DNA of 32,330 bases from Burkholderiaceae bacterium (lineage in GTDB: Bacteria; Pseudomonadota; Gammaproteobacteria; Burkholderiales; Burkholderiaceae_C): NCBI GenBank assembly GCA_905339355.1, contig CAJPFZ010000268.1, forward strand, positions 1 through 32,330. The letters run 5' to 3'. The translations under genes were made by a program, and so were the position numbers. Each line of letters opens with the position of its first letter. Positions within the stretch are counted from its first letter, which is position 1. Shown one piece after another: positions 26,015 to 32,330 of this stretch. The notes beneath the pieces are model-generated. The model did not search any database. It was not told the DNA's origin and saw only the letters and a list, made by a program, of their open reading frames with translations.

Positions 26015-26323
26015 ATGAAACGCCTGATGACCGCGCTCGCCTTCAGCCTGGCCGTGTTCGCGACGGGTTCGCAAGCCGCCTCCCCCGCCGCAGCCGCTTC
26101 CGCGGCAAGCGCGCCGGCAATGTCCAAGCAGAACACCAAGATGGCCGACTGCAACAAGGACGCCGCTGGCATGAAGGGCGACGAGCGCAAGGCCTTCATG
26201 AAGACCTGCCTGACCGACAAGAAGAAGGCGCAGAACGAAAAGATGAAGACCTGCAACGCCGACGCGCGCGACATGAAGGGCGACGCGCGCAAGGCGTTCA
26301 TAAAGGAGTGCCTGAGCAAGTAG
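26015..26323 (+). CDS. psiF: PsiF-repeat secreted small protein
   Basis: This 102-residue protein has a signal peptide ([20 protein letters not shown], then Ala) followed by an Ala/Ser spacer. Two copies of the PsiF repeat follow: [25 protein letters not shown] and [25 protein letters not shown]. Each repeat has two Cys residues spaced alike, and the pair is very basic. E. coli PsiF is a phosphate-starvation-inducible protein of unknown function with the same two-repeat layout, so homology is clear but phosphate control here is not shown; no Pho box was seen. The start is preceded by GGAG, 5 nt before the ATG. It stands 104 nt after the kinase gene, a gap containing only a weak CCTTGC/GCAAGG hairpin. 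Confidence 0.88.
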   Translation: MKRLMTALAFSLAVFATGSQAASPAAAASAASAPAMSKQNTKMADCNKDAAGMKGDERKAFMKTCLTDKKKAQNEKMKTCNADARDMKGDARKAFIKECLSK

Positions 26324-26333
26324 GCGGCGCGTC

Positions 26334-26357
26334 GACGCCCGGCAGCGCCCGGGCGTT
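26334..26357 (+). terminator. Hairpin after psiF
   Basis: An 8-bp perfect stem ACGCCCGG/CCGGGCGT, with a G-T pair extending it, and a 6-nt loop lies 11 nt after the stop. It is followed by TGCCTATTTCG, a poor U tract. A weak terminator candidate. Confidence 0.45.
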
Positions 26358-26391
26358 GCCTATTTCGCCTCGGAAGGCGTGCCGGATTCGT

Positions 26392-27309
26392 TCACGCCTT
26401 CTCAGCGCTGGCCCAGTAGGCCGCATCGCCATAGCTGTGCTTGAGGAAGTCGATCCACAGCCGCACCCGCAGCGGCAGGTGCTTGGCGTGCGGGAACACC
26501 GCATAGATGCCGTTGGGGGGTGCGGCGAAGTCGTCCAGCAGGCTCACCAGCCGGCCCGAGGCCACTTCGTGCGCGACCTCCCAAGTCGAGCGCCAGGCGA
26601 TGCCCATGCCGGCAAGGCACCAGTCGTGAAGCACCTGGCCGTCGCCGCAGTCGAGGCGGCCGCCGGGCCGCAGATGCGTGACTGCACCGTCGATCGTAAA
26701 GGTCCAGCCGCGGGTCTGGCTCGCATCGCTGCTCAGCGTGAGGCATTCGTGGCGCGACAGCTCGCTCGGATGACGCGGCGTGCCGGCACGTTGCAGGTAA
26801 GCCGGCGCGGCCACGCAGAGGCGCCGGTTGTCCGCCAGGCGCACGCTGACGAGCGACGAGTCCGGCAGCTCGCCCACCCGCACGGCGCAGTCGACCCCCT
26901 CGTTGACGATGTCGACGATGCGGTCGCTCAAGTTCAGCGACAGCGAGACCTCGGGGTGCTGGGCCAGGAAACGCGGCACCAGCGGGGCGACGTGCCGCCG
27001 CCCGAAGCCCGCGGGCGCGGTGATGCGCAGATGGCCGCTCGCCTTGACGCCGCCGGCGCTGACGCTCGCCTCCGCATTGGCGAGGTCGGCGAGCAGGCGC
27101 TGGCAGTCCTCGAGAAAGGCGCTGCCCTCGTGCGTCAGCGAGATGCGGCGCGTCGTGCGCAGCAGCAGCTTGACGCCCAGCCGCTGCTCCAGTGCATCGA
27201 TGCGCCGCCCGATCACCGCCGGCGCGACGCCTTCGGCATGCGCGGCGGCCGTCAGGCTGCCCTTCTGGGCCACGGCGACGAAGGATTCGATCTGCTTGAG
27301 GCGGTCCAT
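26392..27309 (-). CDS. LysR-family transcriptional regulator
   Basis: This 305-residue regulator has the N-terminal winged helix-turn-helix (about 1-60, [20 protein letters not shown], then [20 protein letters not shown]) and the effector domain (about 90-300, [33 protein letters not shown]). Its type is that of the large CrgA/DmlR-like subgroup. It lies 32 nt downstream of metE on the same strand, and TAATCT sits 7 nt before its ATG, so it may also be expressed from its own promoter. It is not the MetR type. No effector or target gene can be named from the sequence. Confidence 0.9.
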   Translation of the reverse strand: MDRLKQIESFVAVAQKGSLTAAAHAEGVAPAVIGRRIDALEQRLGVKLLLRTTRRISLTHEGSAFLEDCQRLLADLANAEASVSAGGVKASGHLRITAPAGFGRRHVAPLVPRFLAQHPEVSLSLNLSDRIVDIVNEGVDCAVRVGELPDSSLVSVRLADNRRLCVAAPAYLQRAGTPRHPSELSRHECLTLSSDASQTRGWTFTIDGAVTHLRPGGRLDCGDGQVLHDWCLAGMGIAWRSTWEVAHEVASGRLVSLLDDFAAPPNGIYAVFPHAKHLPLRVRLWIDFLKHSYGDAAYWASAEKA

Positions 27310-27316
27310 GGCGTGC

Positions 27317-27322
27317 AGATTA
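27317..27322 (-). promoter_or_regulatory. Possible -10 of the LysR gene
   Basis: TAATCT on the minus strand, 7 nt before the ATG, with CTGATC as a partial -35 at a 17-nt spacing at the end of metE. It suggests an own promoter with a leaderless message. Confidence 0.35.
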
Positions 27323-27341
27323 CGCCAACCACGGTCATGGA

Positions 27342-29675
27342 TCAGCCGCTCAGCACCGCCGGTTCGTTTGATTCAGCGCAGGAATCGCTCACCAAGCCGA
27401 GTTCGCGCCGCATGGCGCGCGCGGCGCTCACCATCTGCCTTAGCGCCGCTTCGGTCTCAGGCCAGCCGCGTGTCTTCAGTCCGCAGTCGGGGTTGACCCA
27501 GAGACGTTCCGGCGGAATGACCGCGCAGGCGCGCCTGAGCAGCGCGAGCATGCTGGCCTCGCTCGGCAACCGGGGCGAGTGGATGTCGTAAACACCCGGC
27601 CCGATCTCGTTCGGGTACGCGAAGTCGCCGAAGCCGTCGAGCAGCTCCATCGCCGAGCGCGAGGTCTCGATCGTGATCACGTCGGCATCCATCGCCGCGA
27701 TGGCGGGCAGGATGTCGTTGAACTCCGAGTAGCACATGTGGGTGTGGATCTGCGTGTCGTCGCGCACGGCGCAGGCGGCGAGCTTGAAGGCACGCACTGC
27801 CCAGTCGAGGTAGGCGGCCCAGTCGCGCCGCTTCAGGGGCAGCCCTTCGCGGAACGCCGGCTCGTCGATCTGGACGATGCGGATGCCTGCGCGCTCGAGG
27901 TCGGTCACTTCCTCGCGGATGGCGAGTGCGAGTTGCAGCGCGCTGCGTTCGCGTGGCTGGTCGTCGCGCACGAAGGACCATTGCAGCATCGTCACCGGCC
28001 CGGTCAGCATGCCCTTCATCGGCTTGTCGGTCAGCGACTGCGCGAAGCGTGCCGTCGCCACCGTGATCGGCTCGGGCCGGTGCACGTCGCCGTAGAGCAG
28101 CGGCGGCTTGACGCAGCGCGAGCCATAGCTTTGCACCCAGCCGTGTTCGGTGACGGCGTAGCCCCACAGCTGCTCGGCGAAGTATTCGACCATGTCGTTG
28201 CGCTCGGGCTCGCCGTGCACCAGCACGTCCAGGCCGAGCGCGGTCTGCTTCTCGACCGCGAGCCGGATCTCGTCGCGCATGCGCTGCAGGTAGTCGAGTG
28301 CGCCAAGCTCGCGGCGCTTGTGGGCCGCACGAGCCTGGCGGATGGCGGGGGTTTGCGGGAAGGAACCGATGGTCGTCGTCGGCAGCGGCGGCAGCGCGAG
28401 CGCCGCACGCTGCGCCGCCTGGCGCTGAGCAAACGGCGAACGCCGCTCGACCATCGCCGGCGTGATCGCGGCAAGCCGCTCCTGCACGCCCTTGCTGTGC
28501 ACGCGCCGCGATCCGCGGCGCGACGCCGCGGCCGCGCCGGAGGCGGCGAGCGCTGCCCCCGCGGCCGCCTCACCTTCATTCAACACGGCGGCGAGCGCCT
28601 GCAGTTCATGCAGTTTCTCTTCCGCAAGGGCGAGCCAGCTGCGCACGCCGGGGTCGAGCGCGCGCTCCTGGGCCAGCGACACCGGCACGTGGGCGAGCGA
28701 ACACGAGGACGCGAGCCACAGCCGATCGCCCAGTGCGTCGTGCAGCGGCTGCAGCACCTCCAGCGCACGCCGCAGGTCGGTGCGCCAGACATTGCGGCCA
28801 TCGACGATGCCGGCCGAGAGCACCGCGTCGGCCGGCAGGGCAGCCCGCCACGCCGAGAGCTGCGCCGGCGCGCGCACGAGGTCGATGTGATGGCCCTCGA
28901 CCGGCAGGGCACACAGCCGCGGCGCGTGCTCGGCCACGCTGTCGAAGAAGGTCGCGAGCAGGCGCTTGGGGCTGCGGCCGGCGAGCGCGGCGTCGATGTC
29001 GCGGTAGGCAACTTCCAGTGCGTCCCACCAGGCGGGGGGCAAGTCCAGGCACAGCGCCGGTTCGTCCAGCTGCACCCAGTCCACCCCCAGTTCGCCGAGC
29101 CGCCGCAGCAGCTGCACGAAGGCCTGCACCATCGCGGGCAGAAGGCTCAGCCGATCGAAGCCCGCGGCATGCGACTTGGCCAGCCACAGCCAGGTGATCG
29201 GCCCGGTGAGCACCGGCTTGACCGCGTGACCCAGCGACTGGGCATGCTGCACCTCATCGAGCAGTTCGTCGCTGCCGGGGCCGAAGGCGGTCGTGGCGTC
29301 CACCTCGGGTACGAGGAAGTGGTAGTTGGTGTCGAACCACTTGGTCATCTCCATCGCCGGCTGGCGCGCATTGCCGCGTGCGAGCTCGAAGTACTGCGCG
29401 AGCGTCAGCCGCGGCGGATCGAAGCCGAAGCGCGACGGCAAGGCGCCCAGCAGGGCCGACTGGCTCAGCATCGGGTCGTAGAAGGCGAAGTCGCCGGCCG
29501 CGACGCAGTGCAGACCGGCGTCGCGCTGCGCCTGCCAGCGCTGCTGCTTGAGCGTGTCGGCCACGCTGCGCACATGGGCTTCGTCGCTGTCGCGGCGCCA
29601 GAAGGACTCGAGCGCGAACTTCAGCTCGCGCTGGCGGCCGATGCGGGGGTATCCGGGAACATGGGTGCGGGCCAT
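27342..29675 (-). CDS. metE: Cobalamin-independent methionine synthase MetE
   Basis: MetE transfers the methyl group of 5-methyltetrahydropteroyltri-glutamate to homocysteine. The 777-residue protein (E. coli 753) begins [20 protein letters not shown] and has two (beta/alpha)8 barrels. The catalytic zinc is held by His646 and Cys648 ([10 protein letters not shown]), Glu670 ([10 protein letters not shown]) and Cys731 ([12 protein letters not shown]), matching His641, Cys643, Glu665 and Cys726 of the E. coli enzyme. A linker of about 30 Ala-rich residues between the barrels (near 360-400) explains the extra length. It is divergent from metR, and a MetR box lies 86-100 nt upstream of its start, in position for activation. 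CGGAG precedes the ATG. A LysR gene follows by 32 nt. Confidence 0.97.
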   Translation of the reverse strand: MARTHVPGYPRIGRQRELKFALESFWRRDSDEAHVRSVADTLKQQRWQAQRDAGLHCVAAGDFAFYDPMLSQSALLGALPSRFGFDPPRLTLAQYFELARGNARQPAMEMTKWFDTNYHFLVPEVDATTAFGPGSDELLDEVQHAQSLGHAVKPVLTGPITWLWLAKSHAAGFDRLSLLPAMVQAFVQLLRRLGELGVDWVQLDEPALCLDLPPAWWDALEVAYRDIDAALAGRSPKRLLATFFDSVAEHAPRLCALPVEGHHIDLVRAPAQLSAWRAALPADAVLSAGIVDGRNVWRTDLRRALEVLQPLHDALGDRLWLASSCSLAHVPVSLAQERALDPGVRSWLALAEEKLHELQALAAVLNEGEAAAGAALAASGAAAASRRGSRRVHSKGVQERLAAITPAMVERRSPFAQRQAAQRAALALPPLPTTTIGSFPQTPAIRQARAAHKRRELGALDYLQRMRDEIRLAVEKQTALGLDVLVHGEPERNDMVEYFAEQLWGYAVTEHGWVQSYGSRCVKPPLLYGDVHRPEPITVATARFAQSLTDKPMKGMLTGPVTMLQWSFVRDDQPRERSALQLALAIREEVTDLERAGIRIVQIDEPAFREGLPLKRRDWAAYLDWAVRAFKLAACAVRDDTQIHTHMCYSEFNDILPAIAAMDADVITIETSRSAMELLDGFGDFAYPNEIGPGVYDIHSPRLPSEASMLALLRRACAVIPPERLWVNPDCGLKTRGWPETEAALRQMVSAARAMRRELGLVSDSCAESNEPAVLSG

Positions 29676-29760
29676 ACAACGCTCCGAGGGCTGGGATCAA
29701 CAGGGACCGCAGTGTGTGCATCGCCTAGACTTGAAGCAAGCGATGTCTTCTCAACAACAC

Positions 29761-29775
29761 ATGAATCACCTTCAT
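29761..29775. promoter_or_regulatory. MetR operator between metE and metR
   Basis: ATGAA-TCACC-TTCAT is a perfect palindrome that fits the MetR consensus TGAA-N5-TTCA. It lies between the divergent metE and metR genes, 14 nt before the metR start and about 86 nt upstream of metE. The position suits MetR auto-repression and activation of metE. A second half-site TGAA lies at 29732-29735. Confidence 0.8.
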
Positions 29776-29789
29776 AACGAGGCGGCGCG

Positions 29790-30701
29790 GTGATCGAGCT
29801 GCGGCACTTGCGCTCGCTGCAGGCGATCGCGGGCAGCCGCACGCTGGCTGCGGCGGCCGAGCAGGTGCACCTCACGCAGTCGGCGTTGTCGCACCAGATC
29901 CGCGCGCTCGAATCGCACTTCGGCCTGCCGCTGTTCGAGCGCAGCGCTCGCGGGCTGCGCTTCACACCGGCCGGCGAGCGCCTGCTGGCGCTGAGCCGTG
30001 CGGTGCTGCCTCAGGTCGAGGACGCGCGCCGCGACCTGCTGCGGCTGCAGGGCGACACGCGCGGCGAGCTGCGCATCGCGCTCGAATGCCACACCTGCTT
30101 CGACTGGCTGATGCCGGTGATGAACGAGTTCCGCCGCCGCTGGCCCGAGGTCGAGGTCGATCTGGTGTCGGGCTTTCACAGCGAGCCGCTGGCCCTGCTG
30201 GCCGAAGGCCGTGCCGACGTGGTGATCGGCTCGGCCCCGAAGCGCCGCCGCGGCCTCGTCGTGCGGCCGCTGTTCCGCTTCGAGATCCTGCTCGTGATCG
30301 CCAACGAACACAGGCTGCGCAACAAGCGCTTCGTCGAGCCGCCGGAGCTGGCGGGCGAAACGCTGATCACCTACCCCGTGCCCGAGGAGCGCATCGACCT
30401 CATCAGCCAGGTGCTCAAGCCGGCTCGGCTGCAGCTGCCGCGGCGCACGGCCGAGCTGACGGTGGCGATCCTGCAGCTGGTGGCGAGCCGGCGCGGCATT
30501 GCGGCGCTGCCGAACTGGGGCCTCACGAGCTACGTGCAGCACGACTTCGTGCTTGCAAAGCGCATCGGCCGCGCCGGGCTGTGGAGCGAACTGCATGCGA
30601 GCGCGCCCAAGGCGCTGGCTGACACGCCGTACTTCAACGACTTCGTGCAGATCGTGCGCGAAACCGCTCATGCCGGCCTGGACGGCATACGGTTGCTGTG
30701 A
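29790..30701 (+). CDS. metR: LysR-family regulator MetR
   Basis: MetR activates metE and other methionine genes, with homocysteine as co-inducer. The 303-residue protein has the winged helix-turn-helix (about 1-60, LRHLRSLQAIAGSRTLAAAA, QVHLTQSALSHQIRALESHF) and the effector domain. That domain has the MetR-typical segment ELRIALECHTCFDWLMPVMN and SGFHSEPLALLAEGRADVV. The start is a GTG with GAGG 7 nt upstream. It is divergent from metE and a perfect MetR box lies just before it. This classic arrangement makes the assignment secure. Confidence 0.95.
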   Translation: MIELRHLRSLQAIAGSRTLAAAAEQVHLTQSALSHQIRALESHFGLPLFERSARGLRFTPAGERLLALSRAVLPQVEDARRDLLRLQGDTRGELRIALECHTCFDWLMPVMNEFRRRWPEVEVDLVSGFHSEPLALLAEGRADVVIGSAPKRRRGLVVRPLFRFEILLVIANEHRLRNKRFVEPPELAGETLITYPVPEERIDLISQVLKPARLQLPRRTAELTVAILQLVASRRGIAALPNWGLTSYVQHDFVLAKRIGRAGLWSELHASAPKALADTPYFNDFVQIVRETAHAGLDGIRLL

Positions 30702-30770
30702 AGGAGCGATTACCCGCGCCGAAGTCACAAATCAAGCGCGTCGGACGTACTTAATCTGTGTTGTGGTTGG

Positions 30771-30776
30771 TAATAC
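30771..30776 (+). promoter_or_regulatory. Possible -10 of the dehalogenase-aceB operon
   Basis: TAATAC, in an AT-richer stretch, ends 10 nt before the dehalogenase ATG. No good -35; a very short leader is implied. Confidence 0.35.
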
Positions 30777-30786
30777 AGTCCCGGGC

Positions 30787-31464
30787 ATGAGCACATCGTC
30801 CGCTCCTCGCGCAGTCGTGTTCGACGCCTACGGCACCTTGTTCGACGTCTACAGCGTCGGGTTGCTGGCCGAGCAGCTCTTCCCGGGCCGCGGCGACGCA
30901 CTGAGCGTGCTGTGGCGCGACAAGCAGATCGAGTACACGCGCCTCGTCTCGATGAGCGGGCGCTACCGGCCGTTCTGGGAACTTACGCGGGCAGCACTGC
31001 GTTTCGCCGCCTTGCGCCTTTCGCTCACGCTCGACAGCGCCGCCGAAGACCGCCTGATGAACCAGTATCGGCACCTGAGCGCGTTTCCGGAAAACCTCGA
31101 GGTGCTGCGCGAGCTGAAGGCGCGCGCGATCCCGGCCGCGATCCTGAGCAACGGCGACCCCGAGATGCTGGCGGTGGCGGTCAAGAGCGCCGGCTTCACG
31201 GAGCTGCTCGATCACGTGCTCAGCGTGCACCCGATCCGCAAGTACAAGACCGACCCCGAGGCCTACGCCCTCGGTCCGCAGGCCTTCAAGCTGCCTGCCA
31301 AGCAAATCCTCTTCGTGTCGAGCAACGGCTGGGACGCGATCGGCGCCACCTGGTTCGGCTACACGACGCTGTGGGTCAACCGCCACGGCCTGCCGCTGGA
31401 GCAGCTCGACACCGCACCCACGCGCATCGGCACGAGCCTGCGCGACGTCCTCTCGTTTTTCTGA
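30787..31464 (+). CDS. L-2-haloacid dehalogenase, type II (HAD superfamily)
   Basis: This enzyme hydrolyses the carbon-halogen bond of L-2-haloacids such as chloroacetate or L-2-chloropropionate, giving the 2-hydroxyacid. The 225-residue protein is of family length. Motif residues match L-DEX: the nucleophile Asp13 and Thr17 in FDAYGTLFDV, the Arg of LWRDKQIEYTRL, the Ser/Asn of LSNGDPEM, Lys154 with KYKTDPEAY, and the Ser-Asn-Asp of VSSNGWDAIGATWFG. The full set argues for real dehalogenase activity rather than a generic phosphatase. It starts 26 nt upstream of aceB and may form an operon with it: chloroacetate gives glycolate, which after oxidation to glyoxylate would be a malate synthase substrate. 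No glycolate oxidase genes are seen in the window. Confidence 0.93.
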   Translation: MSTSSAPRAVVFDAYGTLFDVYSVGLLAEQLFPGRGDALSVLWRDKQIEYTRLVSMSGRYRPFWELTRAALRFAALRLSLTLDSAAEDRLMNQYRHLSAFPENLEVLRELKARAIPAAILSNGDPEMLAVAVKSAGFTELLDHVLSVHPIRKYKTDPEAYALGPQAFKLPAKQILFVSSNGWDAIGATWFGYTTLWVNRHGLPLEQLDTAPTRIGTSLRDVLSFF

Positions 31465-31490
31465 AGCACCGTTAGAAGGGAACCCACACC

Positions 31491-32330
31491 ATGAGCATTC
31501 CATTGCCGCAGGGCATGCAGATCAACGCGCCGATTCTTCCCGGCTTCGACGCCGTGCTGACGCTGCCGGCGCTCGAACTCGTCGCCAAGCTGCACCGCGC
31601 CTTCCAGCCGCGGCGGCGGCAACTGCTCGCCGCGCGCGTCGAGCGGGCGAAGCGGCTGGATGCCGGCGAGCGCCCCGACTTCCTGCCCGAGACGAAAGCC
31701 ATCCGCGACGGCGACTGGAAGGTCGCGCCGATCCCGAAGGCGCTGCATTGCCGGCGTGTGGAGATCACCGGCCCGGTCGACGCCAAGATGGTCATCAACG
31801 CCTTCAACTCGGGCGCCGACAGCTACATGACCGACTTCGAAGACAGCAACTCGCCGCTGTGGTCGAACCAGGTGCAAGGGCAGATCAACCTGTCGAAGGC
31901 GATCCGGCGCGAGCTGACGCTCGAGCAGGGCGGCAAGACGTACCGACTCAACGACAAGATCGCCACGCTGCAGGTGCGCCCGCGCGGCTGGCACCTGGAC
32001 GAGAAGCACGTGCTGGTCGACGGCGAGCGTGTCTCGGGCGGGATCTTCGATTTCGCGCTCTTCATGTTCCACAACGCGCGCGAGCAGATCGCGCGCGGCG
32101 CGGGCCCGTTCTTCTACCTGCCGAAGATGGAGAGCCACCTCGAGGCACGCCTGTGGAACGACATCTTCGTGATGACACAGAACGAGCTCGGCCTGCCGCA
32201 AGGCACCATCAAGGCGACGGTGCTGATCGAAACCATCCTCGCTGCCTTCGAGATGGACGAGATCCTGTACGAGCTGCGCGAACACAGCGCGGGGCTGAAC
32301 GCAGGACGCTGGGACTACATCTTCAGCTGC
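31491..32330 (+). CDS. aceB: Malate synthase A (N-terminal part, runs off the window)
   Basis: Malate synthase condenses glyoxylate with acetyl-CoA to malate in the glyoxylate shunt. The first 280 codons are present and the frame is open to the right edge. Family motifs are [52 protein letters not shown], the [15 protein letters not shown] segment with the catalytic metal-site Glu, and the signature [17 protein letters not shown]. The catalytic Asp of the C-terminal part lies outside the window. GAAGGG lies about 10 nt before the ATG. It follows the haloacid dehalogenase by 26 nt on the same strand. Confidence 0.95.
   Translation, partial: MSIPLPQGMQINAPILPGFDAVLTLPALELVAKLHRAFQPRRRQLLAARVERAKRLDAGERPDFLPETKAIRDGDWKVAPIPKALHCRRVEITGPVDAKMVINAFNSGADSYMTDFEDSNSPLWSNQVQGQINLSKAIRRELTLEQGGKTYRLNDKIATLQVRPRGWHLDEKHVLVDGERVSGGIFDFALFMFHNAREQIARGAGPFFYLPKMESHLEARLWNDIFVMTQNELGLPQGTIKATVLIETILAAFEMDEILYELREHSAGLNAGRWDYIFSC

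Noticed and set aside
26120-26320. Repeated DNA in psiF taken as a tandem repeat
   Set aside because: The similarity is at the protein level (two PsiF repeats of a known family) and does not mark a mobile or CRISPR element.
26780-26800. Sigma-54-like sequence GGCACGTTGCA
   Set aside because: It lies inside the LysR coding sequence and the GG-to-GC spacing is wrong for a -24/-12 promoter.
29676-29789. Cobalamin or SAM riboswitch upstream of metE
   Set aside because: The gap is only 114 nt and shows no riboswitch core. The MetR box explains regulation.

Overview
The window is 32.3 kb of uniformly GC-rich chromosomal DNA, densely packed with about 25 genes on both strands. Gene content and order point to a betaproteobacterium of the order Burkholderiales, probably near Rubrivivax, Leptothrix or Methylibium. 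The clues are argS next to a SPOR protein and dsbA, lptA-lptB-rpoN, nudJ-mnmA, pntAB, and divergent metE/metR. This placement is an inference from synteny and protein character. I saw no insertion sequence, prophage, tRNA, rRNA or CRISPR array, and no gene-free stretch longer than about 240 bases.

Layout. 1-199: end of ssb with a terminator. 392-6776: a signalling block. A membrane-bound GAF hybrid histidine kinase faces a second hybrid kinase (Cache-like sensor, PAS). The second kinase lies 18 nt downstream of a TRAP-type periplasmic binding protein that has no TRAP permease genes beside it. 6977-9265: a CAP-domain lipoprotein, then mnmA and nudJ on the minus strand. 9463-12544: pntA-pntB (proton-translocating transhydrogenase), ended by two tandem hairpins. 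12615-16906: a FAH-family hydrolase, a long-chain acyl-CoA ligase (fadD), an unrecognised 174-residue protein and rsmE. 16992-21227 (minus): lptA-lptB-rpoN-rlmL, the last two overlapping at TGATG. 21325-24385 (minus): argS, a SPOR protein and dsbA, closed by a clear terminator. 24522-26323: a Ser/Thr protein kinase joined to a cyclic-nucleotide-binding domain, and a small PsiF-repeat protein. 26392-30701: a LysR regulator, metE and divergent metR with a perfect MetR box between them. 30787-32330: a type II haloacid dehalogenase and the start of malate synthase (aceB).

Most genes are housekeeping: tRNA thiolation, arginyl-tRNA synthesis, rRNA methylation, LPS export, disulfide formation, methionine synthesis and NADPH supply. 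The parts most worth a second look are the binding protein/hybrid kinase pair, the kinase-CNB fusion, the dehalogenase-malate synthase pair, a possible 24-codon leader ORF coupled to the first hybrid kinase, the nested palindromes between rsmE and rlmL, and a repeated pattern of -10-like hexamers 6-10 nt before start codons that suggests leaderless or nearly leaderless mRNAs.
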